A DNA stretch of 64,000 bases, taken from NCBI RefSeq assembly GCF_014189855.1, contig NZ_BJFN01000005.1:372001-436000 (forward strand). Direction: 5' to 3'. The notes under the pieces are model-generated. The model saw only the letters and a list, made by a program, of their open reading frames with translations, did not search any database and had not been told where the DNA came from. Each line of letters begins with the position of its first letter. The stretch's first letter is position 1. This DNA is from Buttiauxella sp. A111 (GTDB lineage Bacteria > Pseudomonadota > Gammaproteobacteria > Enterobacterales > Enterobacteriaceae). Below are positions 9,034-19,483 of this stretch, piece after piece. Position numbers and translations under genes: made by a program.

Positions 9034-9507
9034 TTATTTCACATACTCGATATTATTGACGTACCACTGCGCTTCACCTGCGGGTGTTTGCACAATGGCG
9101 AGGTCGCCCACTTCTTTTTTCAGTAGGGCGCGAGCCATCGGGGAGTCGATAGAGATGTAATCTTTGCGCCCAAAGATTTCGTCATACCCCACGATACGAA
9201 AACGCAGCTGGTTTCCGTCGTCGTTTTCAATTTCCACCCACGCGCCAAAGAACACTTTGCCTTCTTGCTGCGGGGAATAGTCGACAATTTTCAATTGTTC
9301 GAGGCATTTCGTGAGATATCGCACTCTGCGATCTATTTCTCGCAGTCTTTTTTTGTTGTACTGGTAGTCGGCATTTTCACTGCGATCGCCAAGACTGGCC
9401 GCCCAGGTGACCTTTTTTGTCACCTCCGGACGCTCTTCTCGCCACAAGGCGTCCTTTTCTTGTTTTAGCTTTTCATAGCCTTCGCGGGTAATTAATGGCG
9501 TTTTCAT
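9034..9507 (-). CDS. greB: Transcript cleavage factor GreB
   Basis: Binds the secondary channel of RNA polymerase and stimulates cleavage of backtracked transcripts, rescuing arrested complexes. The 157 residues form an N-terminal antiparallel coiled coil (about 1-75), with the acidic tip in LGDRSENADY, and a C-terminal FKBP-like domain. The start at 9507 is chosen because it gives the family N-terminus MKTPLITREGY; the frame is open for eight more codons upstream. It is divergent from ompR, as in E. coli. Confidence 0.96.
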   Translation of the reverse strand: MKTPLITREGYEKLKQEKDALWREERPEVTKKVTWAASLGDRSENADYQYNKKRLREIDRRVRYLTKCLEQLKIVDYSPQQEGKVFFGAWVEIENDDGNQLRFRIVGYDEIFGRKDYISIDSPMARALLKKEVGDLAIVQTPAGEAQWYVNNIEYVK

Positions 9508-9743
9508 CATCAAGCCTTGAATGAGTAGCACAATAAAGGTGATTTAAACCGAAATATCAGGGTGATGGCAATCCCAGAAATTTGCGAACCAAGTCATCAT
9601 TTTTGGTTAAAAAGAGTCTATAACCATCTGTTTAATATGCTTTGTAACAATTTCGACTAGAATATATACCAGATTTGACTGGTCGTAACGCCGCAGTTTT
9701 TTAAGAATACGCACTCACTGTTCGAGCCTTTGGGAGTATAAGA

Positions 9744-11816
<2,073 letters not shown>

Positions 11817-11818
<2 letters not shown>

Positions 11819-11850
11819 AAAAAGCCTTCCCGGCAGGGAAGGCTTTTTAG
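11817..11850. terminator. Bidirectional terminator between envZ and pckA
   Basis: A perfect 13-base stem AAAAAGCCTTCCC / GGGAAGGCTTTTT (11819-11831 and 11836-11848) with a four-base GGCA loop. A/T runs on both sides allow termination in either direction between the convergent ompR-envZ and pckA units. Confidence 0.92.
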
Positions 11851-11868
11851 TTTTTAGGTCAGGTCGAA

Positions 11869-13488
11869 TTAAATCTTCGGCCCAGCACTAACAAGCGCTG
11901 CACCCGCAGGGGTGTCGGTGTACTTCTCGAAGTTTTCGATAAACAACGTAGCCAGTTGCTCGGATTTTTCCTGCCACATTTCTGGTGATGCGTAAGTGTT
12001 CCGTGGGTCCAGGATGTGGCTATCAACGCCTTCCAGTTCTGTTGGAACAGCAAGGCCAAAGATTGGCAGCGTGAAGGTTTCGGTGTCGTCCAGAGAACCA
12101 TCCAGAATGGCATCAATAATCGCGCGCGTATCTTTGATAGAAATACGTTTGCCGGTGCCGTTCCAACCGGTGTTAACCAGATAAGCCTGAGCACCCGCCG
12201 CTTGCATGCGTTTCACCAGCACTTCTGCATATTGTGTCGGATGCAGAGACAAGAATGCAGCGCCAAAACAGGCGGAGAAAGTCGGAGTGGGTTCAGTCAC
12301 GCCGCGTTCAGTACCCGCCAGTTTAGCGGTAAAGCCCGACAAGAAGTGGTACTGCGTTTGATTTGCCGTCAGACGGGAAACCGGAGGCAGAACACCAAAG
12401 GCATCAGCGGTCAGGAAGATAACTTTGTTGGCGTGGCCCGCTTTAGAGACCGGTTTAACGATGTTATCGATATGGTAAATCGGGTAGGAAACACGGGTGT
12501 TTTCGGTTTTGGAACCGTCATCAAAATCGATAGAACCGTCATCGCGAACGGTTACGTTTTCCAGCAGTGCATCACGGCGAATCGCGTTAAAGATTTCCGG
12601 TTCGGCTTCTTTGGATAAACGAATGGTTTTCGCGTAGCAACCGCCTTCAAAATTGAACACGCCGTCATCGTCCCAGCCATGTTCGTCATCGCCAATCAGG
12701 CGGCGTTTTGGATCGGTAGAAAGCGTAGTTTTGCCAGTGCCGGACAGACCAAAGAACACCGCCACATCACCTTTCTCACCGACGTTTGCCGAGCAGTGCA
12801 TAGAAGCAATGCCTTTCAACGGCAGCAGGTAGTTCATGATAGAGAACATGCCTTTCTTCATTTCGCCGCCGTACCAGGTCCCGCCAATCAATTGCACGCG
12901 CTCGGTCAGATTAAAAGCGATGAAGTTTTCAGAGTTCAATCCCTGCTCTTTCCATTGTGGGTTAGTGCATTTCGCACCATTCATCACCACAAAGTCAGCT
13001 TTGAAGGTTTCTAACTCTTCGTCAGTTGGACGGATGAACATGTTCTTAACGAAATGAGCCTGCCAGGCCACTTCGGTAATAAAACGTACGGAGAGGCGGG
13101 TATCCGCGTTAGCACCGCAGAAAGCATCAATAATAAAGAGGCGTTTGCCAGAGAGTTGTTGGGTGACGAGTCCTTTCAGATGCTGCCAGGTTTCTTCGCT
13201 AAGCGGTTTATTATCGTTTTTACCCTCGCCAGTGTCTGCCCACCAAAGGGTATCGCGCGTCGTGTCGTCACGGACAATGTATTTATCTTTCGGGGAACGG
13301 CCGGTAAAAATACCGGTATCAACAGCAATCGCACCGAGATTTGTTTCTATGCCGCGCTCAAAACCTTGCAGGTTGGGATTGAGTTCCTCGCGGTACAACG
13401 TGTCGTAATCAGGGTTATAAATCACTTCACTTGCGTCATGAATTCCATAAGCCTTGAGATCTTGCGGGGTTATGCCTTTAACTCGCAT
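11869..13488 (-). CDS. pckA: Phosphoenolpyruvate carboxykinase (ATP)
   Basis: Converts oxaloacetate and ATP to phosphoenolpyruvate, CO2 and ADP, the first committed step of gluconeogenesis. The 539 residues (E. coli 540) contain the substrate-binding TGRSPKDKY near 62-70, the kinase-1a P-loop GLSGTGKT at 247-254, the metal-binding [10 protein letters not shown] (kinase-2) and a conserved RVSYPIYHI region. In E. coli expression is CRP-dependent. A weak CRP-like site lies about 220 bases upstream. The yhgE gene, next to pckA in E. coli, is absent here. Confidence 0.98.
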   Translation of the reverse strand: MRVKGITPQDLKAYGIHDASEVIYNPDYDTLYREELNPNLQGFERGIETNLGAIAVDTGIFTGRSPKDKYIVRDDTTRDTLWWADTGEGKNDNKPLSEETWQHLKGLVTQQLSGKRLFIIDAFCGANADTRLSVRFITEVAWQAHFVKNMFIRPTDEELETFKADFVVMNGAKCTNPQWKEQGLNSENFIAFNLTERVQLIGGTWYGGEMKKGMFSIMNYLLPLKGIASMHCSANVGEKGDVAVFFGLSGTGKTTLSTDPKRRLIGDDEHGWDDDGVFNFEGGCYAKTIRLSKEAEPEIFNAIRRDALLENVTVRDDGSIDFDDGSKTENTRVSYPIYHIDNIVKPVSKAGHANKVIFLTADAFGVLPPVSRLTANQTQYHFLSGFTAKLAGTERGVTEPTPTFSACFGAAFLSLHPTQYAEVLVKRMQAAGAQAYLVNTGWNGTGKRISIKDTRAIIDAILDGSLDDTETFTLPIFGLAVPTELEGVDSHILDPRNTYASPEMWQEKSEQLATLFIENFEKYTDTPAGAALVSAGPKI

Positions 13489-13757
13489 TTCACTGCTCCT
13501 TAGCCAATTTGTACTGCTTAATATTGTAGGGTTGTTTATGGGTTGTTAACCGCGACACTTATCATAGATTTGAGCATCCACTCGAATCCATATAGCGGAA
13601 AACGCTGTGAAGCGAGTCGCAACGGGGTGAGAGTATGGCAGGAAATGCTGGCTCGGCAGGGAAAATATTCTGAATATGTTAAAAAATAGTGCGATTAACG
13701 GACGAGGTGTGAGCGAGAGCGCATTCGTGTGCAAATGATGAAACACTTTGAGTCTGA
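13489..13757 (-). promoter_or_regulatory. pckA upstream region with a possible CRP site
   Basis: A gene-free stretch that must carry the pckA promoter. Plus-strand 13708-13723 (TGTGAGCGAGAGCGCA) has one perfect TGTGA half-site and a second half matching three of five positions, a plausible but weak CRP site 220 bases from the start codon. I could not assign -35 and -10 boxes with confidence. Confidence 0.35.
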
Positions 13758-13822
13758 ATGCCTCACTCCGGCTGTCTCTTAGTCACATCTTTGAGACGAG
13801 CATGGGTTGTTTATGTCGGAAG

Positions 13823-14042
13823 CGGTGAAGTTTCCGTTCACCCGAAGCCTTTCGATATATGCAGTCACCGAACCGGTGAACGTCATAGGGGAGCCGTCGC
13901 TCCCTTATGGACCCCGACTCCCGGCAATTTAAAACCGGGCGCCGAGGTCGCCAGGAGGATGGCGTAATCCTCCTGGCACGTTCACCGTTAACGGCGGTTA
14001 CAGAGATAATCAGCCGCACGGGTGAACGGAAAACCGGTGAAG
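13823..14042. other. Nested inverted-repeat element able to fold as a four-way junction (structured RNA or folded-DNA candidate)
   Basis: About 220 bases hold five complementary pairings. An outer 12-base-pair stem (13833-13844 with 14019-14030) encloses a 10-base-pair stem (13874-13883 with 13978-13987). That inner stem encloses three hairpins: 13884-13894/13899-13909 (11 pairs, one G-U), 13920-13924/13935-13939 (with further short pairings outside), and 13950-13959/13968-13977 (10 pairs). The first and third hairpins abut the inner stem with no unpaired base, giving a tidy cloverleaf. A direct repeat CGGTGAAG sits at both ends (13823, 14035). There is no convincing reading frame. It lies between hslO and pckA, where E. 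coli has yhgE. Its identity is unknown: a non-coding RNA, a mobile-element relic or a recombinase substrate are all possible. Confidence 0.6.
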
Positions 14043-14087
14043 CAAACAGATCTCACCGTGACAGACCGCTAAAGTGAGGTCAGGAAA

Positions 14088-14966
14088 TCAATGAACCTGA
14101 GGGTCTGCCGGGGAGGCGTTGTTGCGGATCTCAGCGATGTCCATGGAGTTGAACACGTAATGGTTGCCGCAATAATCACAGTTCATGTCGATTTCACCTT
14201 CGTCTGCAATGATGCTGTTTACTTCTTCATCAGGCAGAGTTTTTAGTGCATCGGCACAGCGTTCACGTGAACACGTACATTTAAATTCGACCGTCTGCGG
14301 ATCGTAAAGTGTCACTTCTTCTTCGTGGTACAAGCGCCACAGCACATCGTTGGCCGGTAACGTCAACAACTCTTCAGCCTTGATGGTTTCGGTCAGTGCT
14401 GCCAGGTGATTGAAATCATCTGCCTGAGCATCTTGTGCTGGCAGAACTTGCAACAGCATACCGCCTGCAGCAGGTTTGCCTTCAACATCGCCAGTACGGA
14501 TGAACAGGCGCGTCGGTAACTGTTCGGAACGTAAGAAGTAATCTTCCAGACACGCTGCCAGAGTATCGCCTTCAAGCCCTACTACGCCTTGATAACGCTC
14601 GCCTTCAGCTGGTGTAATCGTGATCACCAGATAGCCGTTGCCCACCAGAGTTTTCAAGTCCGCATCAGCAGGGATTTCACCTTTAAAACGCGCAACACCG
14701 CGCATTTGCTGGTTATTATTGCCGTTAATCACTGCCAGGCTCATTGGGCCGTCACCCTGCAATTGCACGGTAATATCGCCGTCAAATTTGAGGGTTGCAG
14801 TCAGCAGGCTGGTGGCGACCAGCAATTCACCGAGAATCGTTTTAACGGGAGCAGGATAATCGTGGTTTTCCATGATGTGATGCCAGGTGTCGGAAACCGT
14901 TACCAGTTCACCGCGCACGGCGAAGTTTTCAAACAGGTAACGATGTAATTGGTCTTGTTGAGCCAT
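14088..14966 (-). CDS. hslO: Redox-regulated molecular chaperone Hsp33
   Basis: Cytosolic holdase activated by oxidation and heat, protecting unfolded proteins during bleach or peroxide stress. The 292 residues comprise an N-terminal substrate-binding core and a C-terminal zinc switch with Cys230, Cys232, Cys263 and Cys266 (CTCSRERC and CDYCGNHY). Release of zinc and disulfide formation turns the chaperone on. It is downstream of hslR by 24 bases in a heat-shock-type operon. Confidence 0.97.
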   Translation of the reverse strand: MAQQDQLHRYLFENFAVRGELVTVSDTWHHIMENHDYPAPVKTILGELLVATSLLTATLKFDGDITVQLQGDGPMSLAVINGNNNQQMRGVARFKGEIPADADLKTLVGNGYLVITITPAEGERYQGVVGLEGDTLAACLEDYFLRSEQLPTRLFIRTGDVEGKPAAGGMLLQVLPAQDAQADDFNHLAALTETIKAEELLTLPANDVLWRLYHEEEVTLYDPQTVEFKCTCSRERCADALKTLPDEEVNSIIADEGEIDMNCDYCGNHYVFNSMDIAEIRNNASPADPQVH

Positions 14967-14990
14967 AGTTTTCTCTCATTCAGGTGGCAA

Positions 14991-15395
14991 CTATTCGTTG
15001 CCACCGTGTTTAAATTTCATCAAATCGCGACGCTCTTTTTTATCGGGGCGACGGTCGGGATGGGGCATAGTCAGCGCATTCATCTTGCGTGCCAGCGCCA
15101 CTTTTTCCCGCTTAGTAATACTTTCTGCTGTCTCTTCATATAGCTGCGAGGCATCCGTGGCCGGGCGACGCTGCTCAGTGACAGCCAGTACTTTGACAGT
15201 TTTCTCGTCATTGCCCTGGCGTAGCGTCAGCATGGCATTCAGCTCAACGATTTTACTCGGCTTGCTGCGCTGGCCGTTGTAATGCACCTTGCCGCCTTCA
15301 ACCATTTCCCGGGCAATCGCGCGGGTTTTATAAAAACGCGCAGCCCACAGCCATTTGTCGAGACGCACACCTTCAGACGATTTTTCTTTCATCAC
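14991..15395 (-). CDS. hslR: Ribosome-associated heat shock protein Hsp15
   Basis: Small basic RNA-binding protein of 134 residues that binds free 50S subunits carrying a nascent chain and helps recycle them. An S4 domain spans about 8-70 (VRLDKWLWAARFYKTRAIAREM), followed by a basic tail. It overlaps the upstream yrfG by four bases and precedes hslO. Confidence 0.96.
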   Translation of the reverse strand: MMKEKSSEGVRLDKWLWAARFYKTRAIAREMVEGGKVHYNGQRSKPSKIVELNAMLTLRQGNDEKTVKVLAVTEQRRPATDASQLYEETAESITKREKVALARKMNALTMPHPDRRPDKKERRDLMKFKHGGNE

Positions 15396-16072
15396 GACTC
15401 CTTAAACATCAACTTCGGGAGTAGTCGGCGATAGTCGTTCAATGCAGGATGGCGTTGATAGGTTTTGTCGGACTGGCCAGAATCGGGATTGGTCACACCC
15501 AAACAATAGCGAATGCCAAACTTCGCGGCGGAATCCAGAATCGGTTCGCTATCATCGATAAACAGCGTTCTCTCAGGTTCCAGCCCGGTATGCTCAGCAA
15601 CAGCCTGCCACAACCGCTGATCTTCTTTCGGATAACCAAATGTGTGGGTGGAAAGTAATAAATCAAGGTGCTGAGCTAAACCTGTATGTTCGAGTTTGAC
15701 CGCCAGATTATGTGGATGCGCGTTCGTCAATAAAATTCGGCGCTTCCCGCAGGATTTCAGGGCGTCGAGGAACGGAACGGTATCTTCACGTAACACTGCG
15801 TTTGGCCCTTGCGCGGTTGTCATCGCACAAATATCCAAACCCAGACGCTCACTCCAGTAATCCAGACAGTACCAGTTTAGTGTATGTTGCACGGCGTGAT
15901 ATTCCTGACGAATCAGCTGATGTGCTTCATCAAGTGGAATCGCTCTTTGCTGACTGACACATTCTGGTACCAGTTTCTGCCAGAAGTGATTATCGAACGC
16001 GAGATCCAACAACGTGCCGTCCATATCCAGCAAGACGGTATCGACATCTTGCCAGGCAATATCAATATGCAT
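15392..16072 (-). CDS. yrfG: GMP/IMP nucleotidase, HAD superfamily
   Basis: Haloacid-dehalogenase-family phosphatase of 226 residues; the E. coli homologue hydrolyses GMP and IMP. Motif I is LLDMDGTLLDL, motif II the TNAHPHN segment, and motifs III/IV K...FIDDSEPILDSA. It is the first gene of the yrfG-hslR-hslO unit, 61 bases downstream of igaA on the same strand. Confidence 0.93.
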   Translation of the reverse strand: MHIDIAWQDVDTVLLDMDGTLLDLAFDNHFWQKLVPECVSQQRAIPLDEAHQLIRQEYHAVQHTLNWYCLDYWSERLGLDICAMTTAQGPNAVLREDTVPFLDALKSCGKRRILLTNAHPHNLAVKLEHTGLAQHLDLLLSTHTFGYPKEDQRLWQAVAEHTGLEPERTLFIDDSEPILDSAAKFGIRYCLGVTNPDSGQSDKTYQRHPALNDYRRLLPKLMFKES

Positions 16073-16133
16073 AGGGTCTTGGCCTGATTAAAAGAGACTG
16101 CGTGACAGGTTAGCACAACCTGTCACGCGAAGT

Positions 16134-18275
16134 TTAGAACAGCGGGCGTACAGCGGAGATCGCGGTCAGCGATGGATTCATGCAGTTGTCATAGTACTGC
16201 TGGATTTGCGCCAGACGGTTGCGGCTGCGGCGATATCGACAAATTGCCAGCGCACCGTTAACGAGTAGACAAACAATCATGCCGATAAGCAGCAGCGTGG
16301 TACTGATGTAACTCCACAGGCTGCTGCTGTCCGGGACCCGGTGCAGTGAAATATGCTTCGTCCCGTTCGCATCCTGTCGAATGCCTGTAATAATTCCTTC
16401 GGCTTTAAACGGTGTTTTGAGAAGCATATCGGCTAGCCGTTGGAACTCCGTCCATTGCTCCTGCGCCGGAATGTCATACAACGGAACCGGTGGCAAAGGT
16501 TGGTCTACCAGGTCGCTGCCTTCGTCACTCATGATCACATATCCGCCGGGCGCTGGGCTATTGAGAGCCTGTGCTGCGCGAGACGTTTCTCGGATAAAGA
16601 ACGGTGCTGTAGACGTGGTAACCAGATTATCCAGCGACTCGGCACTGACCGGACGCAGCAGAACATTCACGCCAGTGAGTTTTCCTGAATCCGCTTTTTT
16701 GGTCAGGGTATCCCAATCTTTCGTGTTGCCCAGGTTCACCAAGGCATTTTTCAGCCGGATACATTCGTCATCAGTGGTGCAAAGCGCCTGGGTTTTCAGA
16801 ACAATGCCAGCGAAATCATCCAGTAACACCATGCCTGATTTCTGAATGGCACTGCGTAACTGCGGGTTAACTTTAGAGTCATTGCTGGGCTGCGGATGAA
16901 TTTGCCCGCTGACTGCCTGCGTCAATGCCGTGGCTTTGTCCATGATATCTGATTCCGGCACCGGCAGAGCCGGAGCGGTATTCCAGATGATTTGTGAACA
17001 ATCAAATGGGGTAAACGGATACGTTTGACGCGCGGTGTAGTTATCTGGCGTGTGGATATTACACATACCCGTACCGTTTACTTTCAACGTGTCGCCAACC
17101 CGGAGCGTTTTTTTATCGAGATCAGCCACCGTTTTGGCTTCGATAGTTTGCGCGCCTTCCAGCCAGGACATGCTCAGTTTAAGCGGCATTTCTAACGGAA
17201 CCCAGACAGTCAACATTGTCAGCACCAGCAGGCTACCCATGGCAATCACCAGGTTGCGCACCCAATGCTGAATAGGGAAGTTGCGGACTTCATCATGCAA
17301 AGACAGAAAACGCCCCTGGCGAAGCACATGACGGTCGAGATAAATATCAATATCTGTTTTTTGCCCAAGATCCTGAGCAATGTAGGGTTGCCAGTGTGCA
17401 GGGTAAATCAGGTCGATTATCCCTAACGAGATATTGTTAATCTGTTCCTGATTTGACTCACCGAAAAGTCCCCAACGCTTAGGCGTACCGCGTAAGCAGT
17501 GGACTTCACGCAGTGCATTTTTTGTCGGAGGAGCGAACAAACCCCACAGACTTGCCGCCAGCAGCATAAAGGCACCACCCACTAACCACGGTAAAACAAC
17601 CGATGGGGTCACGAGGCACAAAAACAGCATTATGAAAGCCACACAAATGAGAATGGCCTCGCGCAGCCCATCAGGACGGCTTAGCGCGTATTCTTCAGGC
17701 GTTTCCTGACGGATATTCAGCAGCTCTATTTGTTCGCTTTCTTCGCCGCGAATGGATGCCTGACTATGAGGGTTTTTCTCAAGAGCGAAACCAAAATTTT
17801 CGCTGCTGTAGTCGATAAGTGTATGCCCGTTAAGGGAAATCACTAACGGCATGGTTTCCGTACGAATCAACTCAACGTAGTTATCGTTGGTAATGTATTG
17901 TTCCCAGAATGGCGGAAGATGCACTTCTACAGAGTCGAGGTAGTAACGCCACTTATTAGGATCGTCTGTGGATAAGCCATATCGGGTGATAGAGCGTGTG
18001 AGCGACAGCGCAGTGTTACTCAACGCATTGAGGACCAGTTTGGTCGGCGCGGCACTGGCGCCAGAGGGCCCCACGATATCCTGCGTGCGGGCTAAAGATT
18101 CAATGTAGTTTTCAACCGCGGCGCGTTCTTCAGCGGTTAGCTTGCGTGAGGTCGCGCCACTAAATGATTGTGCTTGTGATACTCGAGCGCGTAAGCGCAG
18201 GCTGCGCCAAATTAGCCACCCCGCAATTAAGATGCAGGCCAGCATAGCAGCTAAAAGAAGTAATAAGGTGCTCAT
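16134..18275 (-). CDS. igaA: Inner-membrane Rcs attenuator IgaA (YrfF)
   Basis: Essential inner-membrane protein that keeps the Rcs phosphorelay off by contacting RcsD; envelope damage relieves this through RcsF. 713 residues: an N-terminal membrane helix (about 4-22), a cytoplasmic domain, paired membrane helices near 210-255, another near 345, a large periplasmic domain with conserved cysteines, and a last helix near 650-670. The start at 18275 follows GGGGAAAGC and gives the family N-terminus; the frame stays open 26 codons further upstream. The N-terminal 60 residues appear to diverge most from E. coli. Confidence 0.94.
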   Translation of the reverse strand: MSTLLLLLAAMLACILIAGWLIWRSLRLRARVSQAQSFSGATSRKLTAEERAAVENYIESLARTQDIVGPSGASAAPTKLVLNALSNTALSLTRSITRYGLSTDDPNKWRYYLDSVEVHLPPFWEQYITNDNYVELIRTETMPLVISLNGHTLIDYSSENFGFALEKNPHSQASIRGEESEQIELLNIRQETPEEYALSRPDGLREAILICVAFIMLFLCLVTPSVVLPWLVGGAFMLLAASLWGLFAPPTKNALREVHCLRGTPKRWGLFGESNQEQINNISLGIIDLIYPAHWQPYIAQDLGQKTDIDIYLDRHVLRQGRFLSLHDEVRNFPIQHWVRNLVIAMGSLLVLTMLTVWVPLEMPLKLSMSWLEGAQTIEAKTVADLDKKTLRVGDTLKVNGTGMCNIHTPDNYTARQTYPFTPFDCSQIIWNTAPALPVPESDIMDKATALTQAVSGQIHPQPSNDSKVNPQLRSAIQKSGMVLLDDFAGIVLKTQALCTTDDECIRLKNALVNLGNTKDWDTLTKKADSGKLTGVNVLLRPVSAESLDNLVTTSTAPFFIRETSRAAQALNSPAPGGYVIMSDEGSDLVDQPLPPVPLYDIPAQEQWTEFQRLADMLLKTPFKAEGIITGIRQDANGTKHISLHRVPDSSSLWSYISTTLLLIGMIVCLLVNGALAICRYRRSRNRLAQIQQYYDNCMNPSLTAISAVRPLF

Positions 18276-18729
18276 GCTTTCCCCATCAAACACTCGTTTT
18301 CTTATTAAAACGCAGCAAGTTGCACCCCTGACAGCATTCGGGTGCCTTTCCAACGGACGTCAAACGAGATAGCTGTTGGCAACATTCACTCGTCCGAGTC
18401 ACATACTCACGTTAGTTTATCGAAACTCGTTCTCTTCCTGCCGCGATTAAACTCAAATTATGTAGGGCATAGAAGTATTTATCGGCAGCCATGGCACCAT
18501 TCTTGAGACATTTTTTTGTGCATAGCGTGCTGTAACATAATGTTAGCAAAGCGACTTTACGAGAAATATCAGCAAATTCCTATTTCAATTACAGCCTATT
18601 GACATGTAGCAGAGACTTTGAAAAATCACTTAAAGTTACAGAAATGTAAATAATAACGAATGTTCATTGCGTGAGATATGTGGCATACCGCACAATGACG
18701 TACCTGCATTTACTGTTAGCCCAGCCACG
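18276..18729. other. Divergent intergenic region igaA-nudE
   Basis: The 454 bases carry no credible gene. They must hold both promoters. A TTGACA hexamer at about 18599-18604 points toward nudE, but a good -10 at the right spacing is not obvious. No repeat family member or strong hairpin stands out. Confidence 0.4.
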
Positions 18730-19290
18730 ATGAGTAAACCATTACAAAAACCGACCATTTTACATGTTGAAACCGTGGCCCGTTCACGCCTGTTTAATGT
18801 CGAAACGGTGGACCTGGAATTTAGCAACGGTGTGCGCCGCGTTTATGAGCGGATGCGTCCGTCTGCGCGTGAAGCTGTCATGATAGTACCTATCATCGAT
18901 AACCATGTGATTTTGATTCGTGAATACGCGGTTGGAACCGAATCTTATGAGCTTGGGTTCTCTAAAGGATTAATCGATCCTGGTGAAACCGTCTTTGAAG
19001 CAGCGAACCGTGAGTTGAAAGAAGAGGTTGGATTTGGCGCTAATCAGCTGACATTCTTGAAAAAACTGACGATGGCACCGTCCTATTTCTCGAGCAAAAT
19101 GAACATTGTTATTGCTGAAGACCTCTATCCCGAATCGCTGGAGGGTGACGAGCCAGAAGAGTTGCCGCAAGTACGTTGGCCGCTGGAATCGCTGCTTGAT
19201 TTGCTCGATGAAGAAGATTTTAGCGAAGCGCGAAATGTAAGTGCGCTTTTCTTAGTGCGGGAATGGTTGAGAGAGCAGGGGCGTTTGTAA
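18730..19290 (+). CDS. nudE: ADP compounds hydrolase NudE
   Basis: Nudix hydrolase of 186 residues that cleaves ADP-ribose, NADH and diadenosine polyphosphates, clearing reactive or signalling nucleotides. The Nudix box is complete: G-x5-E-x7-RELKEEVGFG. The start at 18730 (MSKPLQKPTIL) matches the family; the frame is open 21 codons further upstream without a better ribosome site. It stands alone, followed by a repeat element and a hairpin before convergent mrcA. Confidence 0.95.
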   Translation: MSKPLQKPTILHVETVARSRLFNVETVDLEFSNGVRRVYERMRPSAREAVMIVPIIDNHVILIREYAVGTESYELGFSKGLIDPGETVFEAANRELKEEVGFGANQLTFLKKLTMAPSYFSSKMNIVIAEDLYPESLEGDEPEELPQVRWPLESLLDLLDEEDFSEARNVSALFLVREWLREQGRL

Positions 19291-19291
19291 A

Positions 19292-19429
19292 CCCGTCATA
19301 CTTCAAGCTGCATGTGCGTTGGCTGCGTTATTATTCGGCCCATCGTGGGCCTCACCCCTTCGGGGCCAGCGCAAGCGCTGTTCTAAAACACCTTTGGCGT
19401 TTTAGTCCTGCAACTCGAATTATTTAGGG
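19292..19429. repeat. Dispersed TACTTCAAG-type inverted-repeat element, copy 1
   Basis: A 138-base element has left end CCCGTCATACTTCAAGCTGC and, read inward from the right, CCCTAAATAATTCGAGTTGC. The two form terminal inverted repeats. Internal GGCCC...GGGCC and CCCCTTCGGGG hairpins add structure. A related copy is at 48409-48529, with a possible fragment near 54141. It is non-coding and sits just after the nudE stop. Confidence 0.75.
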
Positions 19430-19443
19430 TTTCAATTTTTTCA

Positions 19444-19476
19444 ATACAGCCCGCTTCAACGCGAAGCGGGCTGTAT
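19444..19476. terminator. Hairpin between convergent nudE and mrcA
   Basis: A perfect 14-base stem (ATACAGCCCGCTTC with its complement, five-base loop AACGC) lies eight bases beyond the mrcA stop. On the nudE side it is followed by ATCAAGTTTTT. No immediate U run follows on the mrcA side, so efficiency is uncertain. Confidence 0.6.
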
Positions 19477-19483
19477 CAAGTTT

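Noticed and set aside
13758-14019. Short open frames of 60-80 codons on both strands inside the pckA-hslO gap
   Set aside because: They have no ribosome site and no recognisable protein, and their sequence is explained by the inverted-repeat structure.
13823-14042. A retron msr-msd locus
   Set aside because: Inverted repeats flank hairpins as in retrons, but no reverse transcriptase gene lies nearby; the neighbours are pckA and hslO.
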